This document shows, one piece after another, positions 8,966 to 17,875 of a stretch of 64,000 nt of DNA (its first letter is position 1; every line of letters begins with the position of its first letter). Under the pieces are notes generated by a model. That model had not been told where the DNA came from. It made no database searches and saw only the letters and a program-made list of their open reading frames with translations. Source of the DNA: Streptomyces sp. NBC_00223. GTDB lineage: Bacteria > Actinomycetota > Actinomycetes > Streptomycetales > Streptomycetaceae. The translations under genes were made by a program, and so were the position numbers. Where the stretch lies: the NCBI RefSeq assembly GCF_036199905.1, contig NZ_CP108109.1, positions 6,454,501 to 6,518,500 on the forward strand, written 5' to 3'.

Positions 8966-9871
8966 ATGACCGCTGACCTCACCCAAGCCGAACGCATGTC
9001 CAGAGCTATGGCCGGCCTGCGGGGGCTGGCCGTCGGCGACGCCCTGGGATCGCAGTTCTTCGTTCCCGCCAATTACCCCGCGCTGCAGAGCGGCGAACTT
9101 CCGCCCGGCCCTTGGAGCTGGACCGATGACACGGAGATGGCGTGCTCGATGCTGGCCGTGCTGTTCCGGCACGGCCGGATCGACCAGGACGCCCTCGCGC
9201 ACTCCTTCGCCGAGCACCACGACTTCGACCGCGGTTACGGACCGGCCGTCAACCGGATGCTGCGGCTGATCCGGCAGGAGGGCGGCGACTGGCGTGAGCT
9301 GGCGGCCGGTCTCTTCAACGGCCAGGGGTCCTGGGGCAACGGCGCCGCGATGCGGGTGGCTCCGCTGGGCGCCTGGTACGCCGGCGACCCGGAGCAGGCC
9401 GCCCACCAGGCGGAGCTCTCGGCGTACACCACCCATCAGCACGCGGAGGCGGTGGCCGGGGCGATGGCGGTCGCCGCCGCCGCTTCGCTGGCCGCCGACC
9501 CGGCCGGGCCCCGTGACCCCGAAGCACTGCTCGGGGCGGTGCTCGGCCATGTGCCCCGCGGCGCCGTGCGCACCGGGATCGGACGCGCCCGCGACCTGCT
9601 CGACTACGCGGACGTGTCGACGGTGGCGGCGGTACTGGGCTGCGGACGCCGCACCAGCGCCCAGGACACCGTCCCCTTCACGCTGTGGGCCGCCGCGCGT
9701 CACCTCGGTGACTACGAGCGGGCGTTCTGGACCACCGCGCGGGCCGGCGGCGATGTGGACACCACGTGCGCCATCGTCGGCGGGATCGTCGCGTCCCGCC
9801 CGGACGGTGAGCCGCCGAGCGCTTGGACGCGGCGGACCGAAGCGCTGCCCGATTGGGCCGTACCGGCCTGA
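8966..9871 (+). CDS. ADP-ribosylglycohydrolase family protein
   Basis: Removes ADP-ribose from proteins or related substrates in its family (DraG-like), using two metal ions. Near the N-terminus are GLAVGDALGSQFF and the metal-binding WTDDTEMA. At the C-terminus is the second metal site AGGDVDTTCAIVGGI. The length of 301 aa is typical. It precedes rnhB by 48 bp in the same direction and could be co-transcribed, although rnhB has its own -10-like element. Confidence 0.9.
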   Translation: MTADLTQAERMSRAMAGLRGLAVGDALGSQFFVPANYPALQSGELPPGPWSWTDDTEMACSMLAVLFRHGRIDQDALAHSFAEHHDFDRGYGPAVNRMLRLIRQEGGDWRELAAGLFNGQGSWGNGAAMRVAPLGAWYAGDPEQAAHQAELSAYTTHQHAEAVAGAMAVAAAASLAADPAGPRDPEALLGAVLGHVPRGAVRTGIGRARDLLDYADVSTVAAVLGCGRRTSAQDTVPFTLWAAARHLGDYERAFWTTARAGGDVDTTCAIVGGIVASRPDGEPPSAWTRRTEALPDWAVPA

Positions 9872-9919
9872 TCACCCCTGCGGAGAAGGCGGATTGCCGG
9901 GGGGTAGGCTGGACATGCC

Positions 9920-10606
9920 ATGCCGTACGAACCACCTACCCACAGCGTCGAACGCTCGATGCGCGCCACCCTCGGCGTACGAACCGTCGCAGGGGTGGAC
10001 GAAGTGGGACGAGGCGCCTGGGCCGGGCCCGTTACGGTGTGCGCCGCCGTCACCGGTCTGCGCAGGCCGCCGGAGGGTCTGACCGATTCCAAACTCATCG
10101 CTCCCAAACCCCGCGCTCGGCTCGCCGCGATCCTCACCGGCTGGGTGTCCTCGTACGCGCTCGGCCATGCCTCGCCCGAGGAGATCGACAAGCTGGGGAT
10201 GACGGCCGCGCTGCGGCTGGCGGCGGTACGCGCGCTGGAGGCCCTGCCGGAACGGCCGGACGCGGTCATCCTGGACGGCAAGCACAACTACCTGGGTGGG
10301 TCCTGGAAGGTGCGGACCGTGATCAAGGGCGACCAGTCGTGTGTCTCGGTCGCCGCGGCCTCAGTGATCGCCAAGGTGCGCCGGGACACCACGATGGCCG
10401 AACTCGGCGCGGAATACGCCCCGTTCGCCTTCGCGGACAACGCCGGATATCCGTCCCCTGTTCACCGTGCGGCCCTTGAGGAACTGGGGCCGACCGCGCA
10501 GCACCGCGTGTCCTGGTCGTACCTGGACACGATGCCGCGGTGGCAACACCTCAAGAAGGTGCGGGAGAGCATCGACACAGGGGAACAACTCGGTTTCGAT
10601 TTCTGA
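9920..10606 (+). CDS. rnhB: Ribonuclease HII
   Basis: Cleaves the RNA strand of RNA-DNA hybrids and starts removal of misincorporated ribonucleotides. The catalytic DE pair is in VAGVDEVGRGAWAGP (near residues 27-37), a third acidic residue is in VILDGKHNY, and VAAASVIAKVRRD is the family helix. The length of 228 aa is normal. TAGGCT ends 9 nt before the ATG, predicting a very short leader. Confidence 0.95.
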   Translation: MPYEPPTHSVERSMRATLGVRTVAGVDEVGRGAWAGPVTVCAAVTGLRRPPEGLTDSKLIAPKPRARLAAILTGWVSSYALGHASPEEIDKLGMTAALRLAAVRALEALPERPDAVILDGKHNYLGGSWKVRTVIKGDQSCVSVAAASVIAKVRRDTTMAELGAEYAPFAFADNAGYPSPVHRAALEELGPTAQHRVSWSYLDTMPRWQHLKKVRESIDTGEQLGFDF

Positions 10607-10660
10607 TCCAGCACCCACCCACCGCTGCGCATTCGCAGCGCGTTTGATAAACATCAACCC

Positions 10661-11338
10661 ATGCCTCTCACCCCCGAGGAGCCTCAGATTCACGAGAGCG
10701 TCCCGGGTCCCCGCACTGCTCCCGCCACCGGCCGGAGTGCGTCGACCCCCCGTCCTGTCCCCGGTCCACCGAGGCCCGCCGCACCGCGACCCGCACCGCC
10801 GAGGGCGGTAGCCGCCGCCGGTGCCGTTCCCGGCCGTCCCGGTCCCGCCCGACCCGTCGCGCCCAGTGGTGCCGCCTCTTCCGGACCGGCGACCCCGGCC
10901 GACACGGCGACGTCGCCCGGCGTGCCGAAGCAGCGTCCCGCCGGCGGCGGGGCCGCCCAGATCCAGCTCATCCCCGCGCCCGCCGACGGCGCGGTCGACG
11001 CCGCCGACGAGGCGGTCGACCTGCTGCTCGACAGCGGCCGTTCGCCCGGCGAGATCCTGGTCCTCACCACCGGTGACCAGCACCCCTGGGCCGCACACGA
11101 GCTGTCCTTCGGCGAAGCCTCCTACTGGGCTCAGCACGACGCGGCTGACGATGTCTTCTACGCCGACATCTCCGCCGAGCGCGCCGCAGCCCGCCCGGTT
11201 GTCGTCGTGGCCCTCAACGGCGTCGGCGACGACGGCATGCCCCGCGCACTGGCCGGTGCGCTGGCGCGTGCGACCTTGCTGCTGATCGTGTGCGGCGACC
11301 CGGCGCGGATCGACGGACTGCTGGGCGCCAGCGCCTGA
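10661..11338 (+). CDS. Hypothetical protein with Pro/Ala-rich N-terminus and conserved-looking C-terminal domain
   Basis: Residues 1-90 are low-complexity proline, alanine and arginine. Residues 95-225 look folded: strands EILVLTTGDQHPW and PVVVVALNG alternate with helices, and the end is LLLIVCGDPARIDGLLG. The alternating pattern recalls the C-terminal part of UvrD-like helicases but no motif is complete, so no function is given. It is encoded between rnhB and a convergent hypothetical gene whose stop is only a few bases away. Confidence 0.6.
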   Translation: MPLTPEEPQIHESVPGPRTAPATGRSASTPRPVPGPPRPAAPRPAPPRAVAAAGAVPGRPGPARPVAPSGAASSGPATPADTATSPGVPKQRPAGGGAAQIQLIPAPADGAVDAADEAVDLLLDSGRSPGEILVLTTGDQHPWAAHELSFGEASYWAQHDAADDVFYADISAERAAARPVVVVALNGVGDDGMPRALAGALARATLLLIVCGDPARIDGLLGASA

Positions 11339-11341
11339 CCG

Positions 11342-11938
11342 TCACCGCGCGGCGGCCCGACGGGCGGCCTGTGGCGCCGGCGTCCCGTCGGAAAGGACGG
11401 GCGCCGGGGCGCGCGGTGCCCGGGACCACGAAGCGGCGTTCGGCGTGCGGCCCGTGCGGTTCTCACCGATGACGTTCCAACCGTCGGCGGTGAGGGTCAC
11501 ATACGACCCGCAGCGCAGGCCGTGCAGGGTGCAGGCGTCCCGCAGGCCCCACATCCAGGCGCCGTCCACCTCCGTCCACCCGGGACCGCCCTCCCGGCAG
11601 ACGAGGAGCACCGCGACCCTTACCGGGGCACGCAGCCGCAGGTCGTGCGGGATGACCCGGCGCAGATGGGAGAGCAGGACGTTGCGGCGCTCCCAGCCGT
11701 CCACCGCGCCTTCGCGGCCGACGAAGGACGCGCTCGCCCTGATCCTTCCGTCGGGGTCGTACACCGCGACCACGGCGGTGGAGGGGGACGGCAGGTGCCG
11801 GGCGTGCAGATCCTTGATCACGTCGCGTGGGTTGGCGAGCAACGGCACACCGATGCTTGCCCATTCGGCCGGTTCCAGATTGCGGGAGAGACGGGAGGAA
11901 GTGGCGGATGACGCTTCCGGAACGAAGCCGATGGTCAC
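11342..11938 (-). CDS. Hypothetical protein
   Basis: About 198 aa with a mixed alpha/beta core (STAVVAVYDPDGRIRASASFVGREG, APVRVAVLLVCREGGPGWTEVDGAWMWGLRDACTLHGL) and a disordered basic tail. I do not recognise the family. The GTG at 11938 is chosen because GGGAGGAG lies just upstream; an in-frame ATG at 11962 would add eight residues without a ribosome-binding site. The gene ends 3 bp from the end of the convergent neighbour. It lies downstream of recQ in the same direction, across a gap of about 195 bp. Confidence 0.6.
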   Translation of the reverse strand: MTIGFVPEASSATSSRLSRNLEPAEWASIGVPLLANPRDVIKDLHARHLPSPSTAVVAVYDPDGRIRASASFVGREGAVDGWERRNVLLSHLRRVIPHDLRLRAPVRVAVLLVCREGGPGWTEVDGAWMWGLRDACTLHGLRCGSYVTLTADGWNVIGENRTGRTPNAASWSRAPRAPAPVLSDGTPAPQAARRAAAR

Positions 11939-12133
11939 GCTCCTCCCTTCGGACGCACCCATGGACCGGGCGCGGGCGCACGCCGGTTGGAGGGCTCGGA
12001 GAGCCGATCGGGGATGCACCTCCAATTCTTCCCCCCGCACTGCCCGGCGGCAACGGTCAATCGGGGTCGCCGACCGGTATGGACACGTCCGTTCGCATAG
12101 ATTCCCCGCTGTCCGTGGGCCCGTGCCGCCCGC

Positions 12134-14314
12134 TCATCCCTGAACTGCCAGGACCAGTGGGAACACCGCTGTCGCGCCCGCGCGCAGCAGCAGCCGGGCG
12201 GTGACCGCCAGAGTCCAGCCCGTGTCCGCGAAGTCGTCCACCAGGAACACCGGTCCGGGCGTCGCCTTCAGGGCCGCGGCCAGTTCCTCGGACACCTCGA
12301 AGGCGCCGTGGAGGGCGCGCACGCGTTGTGCGCTGTTGCTGCGCGGCACCCCGCCCGGGTCGCCGCCCCCTGCGTAGTCCACCCTGCCGAGCAGCGGAAT
12401 CCGGCCGATCCCGGCGATACGGGCGCTGAGCGACTCCACAAGCTGTCCGTGGTGGCGGGAGGCGACGCTGACCACGCCGACCGGGCGCGCTGCCGCGTCC
12501 GGAGCACCGCTTCCCCAGCCGCCCGCCCCCCGGGCCCAGTCGCCCAGCACCTGGACCACGGCGTCCACCGCGTCGGGCGGTACGGGCTGGTCGGCGGCGC
12601 CTTCCGCGAAGAGCGGGCGCAGCCGGTTGCCCCAGCCGATGTCGGAGAGCCGGCCCAGCGCCCTTCCCGTCGCGGCCTGTTCGCCCGCCGGAATGCGTCC
12701 CTTGAGCGCGACCCCGGCCGCCTCCAGCCCCGTGGGCCACATCTTGCGCGGCTCCAACTCGACGCCCGGGCGCCCCAGCGCGGCGCGCGCGGCCTCCAGC
12801 GAGGCGGCCGACACCTCGACGGGGAAGCGCGCGCCCGCGCAGTTGTCGCACCGGCCGCAGGGCGCGGCCAGCTCGTCGTCCAGCTGCCGGCGCAGGAACT
12901 CCATCCGGCAGTCGGTGGTGCTCGCGTACTCACGCATCGCCTGCTGCTCGGCCTCGCGCTGGCGCGCGACCCACGCGTACCGCTCCGTGTCGTACACCCA
13001 CGGCTGTCCGGTGGCCGTCCAGCCGCCGCGGACCCGGTGCACGGCGCCGTCCACGTCCAGCACCTTGAGCATGATCTCCAGCCGGGAGCGGCGCAGATCG
13101 ACCCGTGCCTCCAGGGCGGGCACGGACAGCGGCCGGTCGGCTGCCGCCAGGACCTCCAGTGTGCGGCGGACCTGCTCCTCCGGCGGGAAGGCGAGAGAGG
13201 CGAAATACCGCCAGATCGAGGCGTCCTCGGGGCCGGGGAGCAGCAGCACCTCGGCGTGGTCGACGCCTCGGCCCGCGCGCCCGACCTGCTGGTAGTAGGC
13301 GATCGGCGAGGACGGGGAACCGACGTGGACCACGAATCCGAGATCCGGTTTGTCGAATCCCATGCCCAGGGCGGAGGTGGCCACGAGTGCCTTGACCCGG
13401 TTGGCGAGCAGGTCCGCCTCGGCGGCCTGGCGGTCGGAGTTCTCCGTCCTCCCTGAGTAGGAGGCCACGGCATACCCGCGCCCGCGCAGGAACGCGGTGA
13501 TCTCTTCCGCGGCGGCGACCGTGAGGGTGTAGATGATGCCGGAGCCCGGGAGGGTGTCGAGGTGGTCGGCGAGCCAGGCCAGCCGGTGGGCGGCGTCCGG
13601 CAGCCGGAGCACGCCCAGCGAAAGGCTCTCGCGCTCCAGCGGCCCGCGCAGCACGAGCGCGCCGTCCTTGTCGGTCCCTGTCGCCCCTGTGCCCAGCTGC
13701 TCGGCGACATCCGCCGTGACCCGGGCGTTCGCGGTCGCTGTGGTCGCCAGCACGGGCACGCCGGGCGGCAGATCGGCGAGCATCGTGCGCAGCCGCCGGT
13801 AGTCGGGACGGAAGTCGTGGCCCCAGTCCGAGATGCAGTGCGCCTCGTCCACGACGAGCAGGCCGGTCGTCGCGGCGAGCTTGGGCAGCACCTGATCGCG
13901 GAAGTCCGGGTTGTTGAGCCGCTCCGGGCTGACCAGCAGGACATCCACGTCGCCCGCCGCCACCTCCGCGTCGATCCCGTCCCACTCCTCGGGGTTGGAC
14001 GAGTTGATCGTGCGGGCCCGGATGCCCGCGCGCGCCGCGGCCTCCACCTGATTGCGCATCAGCGCGAGCAGCGGCGAGACGATCACGGTCGGCCCGCTGC
14101 CGCGCTCGCGCAGCAGCGCGGTCGCCACGAAGTAGACCGCCGACTTCCCCCAGCCGGTGCGCTGCACCACCAGCGTTCTGCGGCCGTGGGCGACCAGCGC
14201 CTCGACGGCACGCCACTGGTCCTCGCGCAGCCGCGCGGCGCCGGGCGCGGCGCCGACGAGTCGGCTCAGTACGGTGTCGGCGGCGCCGCGCAGTGCGGAG
14301 GTCGTTTCGGTCAT
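12134..14314 (-). CDS. recQ: RecQ-family ATP-dependent DNA helicase with C-terminal phosphoribosyltransferase-like domain
   Basis: A 3'-5' superfamily 2 helicase acting in recombinational repair. Walker A is at residues 51-59 (QRTGWGKSA) and the DEAH box at 156-159, followed by the aromatic loop WGHDFRPDYRRL. The helicase C-lobe carries GRAGRGVDHAEV. The RecQ zinc site has cysteines in TTDCRMEFL and CGRCDNC. After about residue 500 the usual HRDC is absent. Instead there is a stretch ending VFLVDDFADTGWTLAVTARLL, which matches the PRPP-binding loop of phosphoribosyltransferases. The ATG at 14314 gives 726 aa. It is divergent from a DUF4192 gene across inverted DnaA boxes. Confidence 0.92.
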   Translation of the reverse strand: MTETTSALRGAADTVLSRLVGAAPGAARLREDQWRAVEALVAHGRRTLVVQRTGWGKSAVYFVATALLRERGSGPTVIVSPLLALMRNQVEAAARAGIRARTINSSNPEEWDGIDAEVAAGDVDVLLVSPERLNNPDFRDQVLPKLAATTGLLVVDEAHCISDWGHDFRPDYRRLRTMLADLPPGVPVLATTATANARVTADVAEQLGTGATGTDKDGALVLRGPLERESLSLGVLRLPDAAHRLAWLADHLDTLPGSGIIYTLTVAAAEEITAFLRGRGYAVASYSGRTENSDRQAAEADLLANRVKALVATSALGMGFDKPDLGFVVHVGSPSSPIAYYQQVGRAGRGVDHAEVLLLPGPEDASIWRYFASLAFPPEEQVRRTLEVLAAADRPLSVPALEARVDLRRSRLEIMLKVLDVDGAVHRVRGGWTATGQPWVYDTERYAWVARQREAEQQAMREYASTTDCRMEFLRRQLDDELAAPCGRCDNCAGARFPVEVSAASLEAARAALGRPGVELEPRKMWPTGLEAAGVALKGRIPAGEQAATGRALGRLSDIGWGNRLRPLFAEGAADQPVPPDAVDAVVQVLGDWARGAGGWGSGAPDAAARPVGVVSVASRHHGQLVESLSARIAGIGRIPLLGRVDYAGGGDPGGVPRSNSAQRVRALHGAFEVSEELAAALKATPGPVFLVDDFADTGWTLAVTARLLLRAGATAVFPLVLAVQG

Positions 14315-14365
14315 GGCCCTATGCAACCCGACTGCACCGACATTCCGCCAACCGCGCTCCGCGAT

Positions 14366-14397
14366 CTGTGGATAACTCCGGCCCGAGTTATCCACAG
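14366..14397. promoter_or_regulatory. Inverted pair of perfect DnaA boxes between recQ and the DUF4192 gene
   Basis: CTGTGGATAACTC and GAGTTATCCACAG form a perfect 13-bp inverted repeat around a 6-base centre. Each arm contains the consensus DnaA box TTATCCACA with no mismatch. The element is about 50 bp upstream of each divergent gene. It could be a DnaA binding site, an operator for another dimeric regulator, or both. Confidence 0.7.
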
Positions 14398-14447
14398 CCA
14401 TTTGGTGGGACTGGCGCGAAATGCCCGATGTGCGGCATCGTCGAGTC

Positions 14448-15689
14448 ATGACACAGAGCAAGCAGAATCATCACGGAAAGTCATCGTCGTCGTCGGGAGA
14501 GGTCAAGGTGACCTTGCGCGGGTCCGCCGAACTCGCGGACGCGCTCCCCTATTTGCTGGGCTTCCATCCGACCGACAGTGCCGTTCTCGTCGCGCTGCAC
14601 GGAGAGCACGGGCAGTTCGGCGGCCGGGTGCGGCTCGGCCTGCCCGAGGATCCGGCCGAATGGCCGGACATGGCCGAGCAGCTCGCCGGCTGCCTCGTGA
14701 GGAACAGCATCCGGCGCAAGGGCAAGCCGGACGCCATCGTGCTCTTCCTCTGCCAGGACCCACGTGAGGGTGAACGGGCCTCGGCCGTCATGACGCGGCT
14801 GCGGCCACTGGCCCAGCTCCTGCGGGTGGCCTGCGGCGAGTTGGAGGTGCCGGTCGTGGAGGCCCTCTGCGTGTCGGCGGGCCGCTGGTGGTCGTACTGC
14901 CGGCCGCAGGCGGCGCCGATGCCGCCGGAGGGCGCCGCGCTGCCCCTGCCGGGCAGCTCGGCCATCGCCGCCACCGCCGCCTACGTGGGGATGCCCCTGC
15001 CCGGCTTACTGCGTGACCTGGAGGTCCGGCTCAAGCCGACGGAGCCGCGTGACCGGGAACACCAGATCGCCCTGGACATGGTCTGCGCGGAGCTGGTGCC
15101 GCAGATGCTGGCCGGCGGCGACGCCGAGGCCGTACGGCAGCGCACCTTGGGCCTGGCCCGCGCCGCGCTGGAGAAGTTCCGCGCCGCGCCGCGGATCGAC
15201 GACCCCCGGCGCGCCGACCGCAGGGACGACAAGCTGCTGCGCAACGACGAGGCGGCGACCATCATCCTCGGACTCCAGGACAAGGAGACCCGCGACCGGG
15301 CGGCCGAATGGATGGAGCCGGTCCACGCCGACGCGGCGCTGCGGCTGTGGCGCGCCCTGGCCCGACGCTGCGCCGGGCCGTACGGGGACCACGCCGCGGC
15401 CCCGCTGGCCCTGGCCGGATGGGTGGCGTGGTCCTCGGGGGACGAGGCCGAGGCGCGGGTGGCCCTCGGCCTGGCGCTCGACCTCGAACCCCACTACACG
15501 TTCGCCCGGTTGCTCCACCACTCCGTCAACGAGGGCCTGGACCCCGAGCTGCTGCGGCACTGCCTGCGGCAGGAGAGGCGCAAACGGGTGATCGCCAGGA
15601 CTACAGCTCGCCGTGGACCAGTCGGAGCAGCCGGTCGAGGACCCGGCCACCGCTCGCCCGGAGACCGTCGTGCTCGTACTCGTCGGTGA
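14448..15689 (+). CDS. DUF4192 domain-containing protein
   Basis: An actinobacterial protein family of unknown function, recognised from the opening VTLRGSAELADALPYLLGFHPTDSAVLVAL and the acidic GRVRLGLPEDPAEWPD stretch. It is 413 aa. The C-terminal third (AALRLWRALARRC through DLEPHYTFARLLHHSVNEGLD) is helical and TPR-like. The final 30 residues are basic low complexity and overlap, tail to tail by 89 bp, the end of the convergent alpha/beta hydrolase gene. Confidence 0.8.
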   Translation: MTQSKQNHHGKSSSSSGEVKVTLRGSAELADALPYLLGFHPTDSAVLVALHGEHGQFGGRVRLGLPEDPAEWPDMAEQLAGCLVRNSIRRKGKPDAIVLFLCQDPREGERASAVMTRLRPLAQLLRVACGELEVPVVEALCVSAGRWWSYCRPQAAPMPPEGAALPLPGSSAIAATAAYVGMPLPGLLRDLEVRLKPTEPRDREHQIALDMVCAELVPQMLAGGDAEAVRQRTLGLARAALEKFRAAPRIDDPRRADRRDDKLLRNDEAATIILGLQDKETRDRAAEWMEPVHADAALRLWRALARRCAGPYGDHAAAPLALAGWVAWSSGDEAEARVALGLALDLEPHYTFARLLHHSVNEGLDPELLRHCLRQERRKRVIARTTARRGPVGAAGRGPGHRSPGDRRARTRR

Positions 15690-16911
15690 CCCAGGTGCGC
15701 AGACCGCGGATGGCGGCGGCCGTGGCGAGCGAGTCGGCCGTGTCGACGTACATGTCGTCATGGTAAATCGCCGCCGCCACCGGCACTTCGTTGCGCGCCA
15801 GTTGGTCCGCGTCGTAGAGGTCCGGCCACTGCTCGTGGTGCGCCAGCAGTTCGGCCGTCTCGCGCAGTGGTGCCAGCGCCGGGTCGGTGGTGAACATCCA
15901 CGGGTGGATGGTCTCGCCTGTGAAGAGCACCGGCAGGCCGGCGGCCGGCGCGGCGTCGGCGTCGAACCGCGGGAAGTCACGGCGCACCCGCTCGGCGGCC
16001 CAGCCGGTCCCGCCCGGTGCGACCGAACGCTGTCCGTAGATCGCCTCGTGCAGCACCGCGTAGAGCGGATTGGCCGTGAAGGACAGGTGCCCGCGCACCT
16101 CGGAGAGGAAGGAGTCGGACAGCACCGGCCCGGACGGCCCCGTCACGAAGGCGTCCTCGATCAGGTAGTGCAGCGTGTGCGAGCCGTTGCCCGTGCCCAG
16201 CATCAGGCCGAGCGACTGGAAGGCCTCGGGGGTGAGCCGGTCGCCGCCGGGCAGCGGCACCTCGTTGTCGCGCAGGTGGCGGACGATGCCGCGGACCGCC
16301 TCCACATCCTCGGGGTAGCGCGCGTAGTGGGCGAGGTTCTTGCGCTCGATGCGCGGAAAGGCGGCGCGGTAGACATCGTCGGCGGTGGCGGTCAGTCCGG
16401 GCAGTCCACCGGTGATCAGTACCTCCCGCAGGCCCTGGGGAGCGAAGGAAAGGTAGGTGACCGCGCAGAAGCCGCCGAAGCTCTGGCCGAGGACGCTCCA
16501 GGCGGTGTCCTCGCCGAGGAGTTGGCGCCGGACGGCTTCGCAGTCCCGGACGATCGAGTCGGCCCGGAAGTGGGTCAGATACCGCGCCTGCGCCGCCGCG
16601 TCGCCGCGGGTCGGAAGCGTCTGGCGGTTGGCCGGGGTGGAGCGCCCGGTGCCGCGCTGGTCGAGGAGCAGCACCCGGTAGTCGTCCAGCGCCCGGGTCA
16701 GCCAGCTGTCGCGGCCCAGCGGGCGGGGGGAGCGGCCGCCGGGACCGCCCTGCAGATAGAGCAGCCAGGGCAGCTCGTCGTTCTCCCGGCCCGCGGCCAC
16801 GACTTCCCGCGCGTAGATCTCGATCCGCTCCCCGTCGGGGGCCGAATGATCGAGGGGCACGGCGAAGGTGTGGTCGGTGATGACGGTTCCTGGCTGGCGG
16901 TGGACGGCCAT
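15601..16911 (-). CDS. Alpha/beta-fold hydrolase, prolyl aminopeptidase-like (S33)
   Basis: A 436-aa serine hydrolase that probably removes N-terminal residues from peptides. The oxyanion region is LYLQGGPGGRS, the S33-typical LLLDQRGTGRST follows, and the nucleophile serine 144 is in LGQSFGGF. The acid and histidine are placed in the C-terminal half (histidine likely in YHDDMYVDT). There is no signal peptide, so it is cytoplasmic. CCGGAGACAG lies 8 nt before the ATG. The exact substrate is inferred from family only. Confidence 0.85.
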   Translation of the reverse strand: MAVHRQPGTVITDHTFAVPLDHSAPDGERIEIYAREVVAAGRENDELPWLLYLQGGPGGRSPRPLGRDSWLTRALDDYRVLLLDQRGTGRSTPANRQTLPTRGDAAAQARYLTHFRADSIVRDCEAVRRQLLGEDTAWSVLGQSFGGFCAVTYLSFAPQGLREVLITGGLPGLTATADDVYRAAFPRIERKNLAHYARYPEDVEAVRGIVRHLRDNEVPLPGGDRLTPEAFQSLGLMLGTGNGSHTLHYLIEDAFVTGPSGPVLSDSFLSEVRGHLSFTANPLYAVLHEAIYGQRSVAPGGTGWAAERVRRDFPRFDADAAPAAGLPVLFTGETIHPWMFTTDPALAPLRETAELLAHHEQWPDLYDADQLARNEVPVAAAIYHDDMYVDTADSLATAAAIRGLRTWVTDEYEHDGLRASGGRVLDRLLRLVHGEL

Positions 16912-17071
16912 GGGTCTGTCTCCGGAAGTACGAGATGGCGCCGGGAGCGGTGGCTCCCGTCCAGGAACGGTAGCCGGGCCGAGGGTGGGGCGCTCGGCCG
17001 GGTGTTCGGCGGGCGGGCCGGGGGAAATTCGCCGCGACTTGATCGCGGGGAGCTGTCGATCCGGCTGATTA

Positions 17072-17086
17072 TCGTCAGGCAGACGA
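17072..17086. promoter_or_regulatory. Candidate NrtR operator overlapping the Nudix/NrtR-like gene promoter
   Basis: TCGTCAGGCAGACGA is a perfect inverted repeat with a 5-base centre and contains the GT-N7-AC core reported for NrtR sites. It lies immediately upstream of a TAAGAT -10 hexamer (17088-17093), i.e. inside the promoter spacer, where a repressor would block polymerase. Confidence 0.55.
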
Positions 17087-17099
17087 CTAAGATCGCGGC

Positions 17100-17834
17100 A
17101 TGTCGCCCTACGACCCGTCGGCTTTCCCGCCCTTCGCCGTCACCGTCGACCTGGTCGTGCTCACAGTGCGGCACCACGCGCTGTGCGCGCTGTCCGTGCG
17201 CCGAGGTGAGCCGCCCTTCCAGGGGAGGTGGGCGCTGCCGGGCGGGTTCGTCCGCGATGACGAGGACCTCACCCAGGCCGCCGCCCGCGAGCTGGCCGAG
17301 GAGACCGGACTGCGGGCGCAGAACGGTGCCCATCTGGAGCAGCTCGCCACCTACGGGGACCCGCAGCGCGATCCGCGAATGAGGGTCGTCAGCGTGGCGC
17401 ACCTGGTGCTCGCGCCCGACCTGCCGGCTCCCCGGGCCGGCGGTGACGCCAGCAGCGCCCGGTGGGCCCCGGTCGGCACGCTGCTGGCCGAGGGAGGGCA
17501 GGAGCACGCGGGCGAGACGGCCGCGCTCGCCTTCGACCACGGCCGGATCCTGGCGGACGGTGTGGAGCGGGCCCGGTCCAAGATCGAGTACTCCTCGCTG
17601 GCCACCGCGTTCTGCCCGCCCGAGTTCACCGTCGGCGAGCTGCGCCGGGTCTACGAGGCGGTGTGGGGAGTGGCGCTCGACCCGCGCAACTTCCACCGGA
17701 AGGTGACGGGCACGGTCGGCTTCCTCGTGCCCACCGGGGGTACGACGACCCGTCAGGGCGGGCGCCCCGCACAGCTGTTCAGGGCCGGAGGTGCCACCCT
17801 GCTCAATCCGCCGATGCTGCGACCGGAGGTCTGA
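17100..17834 (+). CDS. Nudix-domain transcriptional regulator, NrtR-like
   Basis: The N-terminal half (residues 15-145) is a Nudix fold with a complete Nudix box: G at GGFVRDDED and REL-AEETGL. The C-terminal half (about 160-244, SLATAFCPPEFTVGELRRVYEAVWG through FHRKVTGT) is the winged-helix arrangement of NrtR repressors. Those sense ADP-ribose-type ligands and control NAD metabolism. A matching palindrome overlaps its own promoter. The ATG lies 6 nt after TAAGAT, so the mRNA is probably leaderless. A plain Nudix hydrolase role cannot be excluded. Confidence 0.8.
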   Translation: MSPYDPSAFPPFAVTVDLVVLTVRHHALCALSVRRGEPPFQGRWALPGGFVRDDEDLTQAAARELAEETGLRAQNGAHLEQLATYGDPQRDPRMRVVSVAHLVLAPDLPAPRAGGDASSARWAPVGTLLAEGGQEHAGETAALAFDHGRILADGVERARSKIEYSSLATAFCPPEFTVGELRRVYEAVWGVALDPRNFHRKVTGTVGFLVPTGGTTTRQGGRPAQLFRAGGATLLNPPMLRPEV

Positions 17835-17875
17835 ATTTCGTCATAATTGTCCACTTTGGGCGTTATGGTGCAAGG

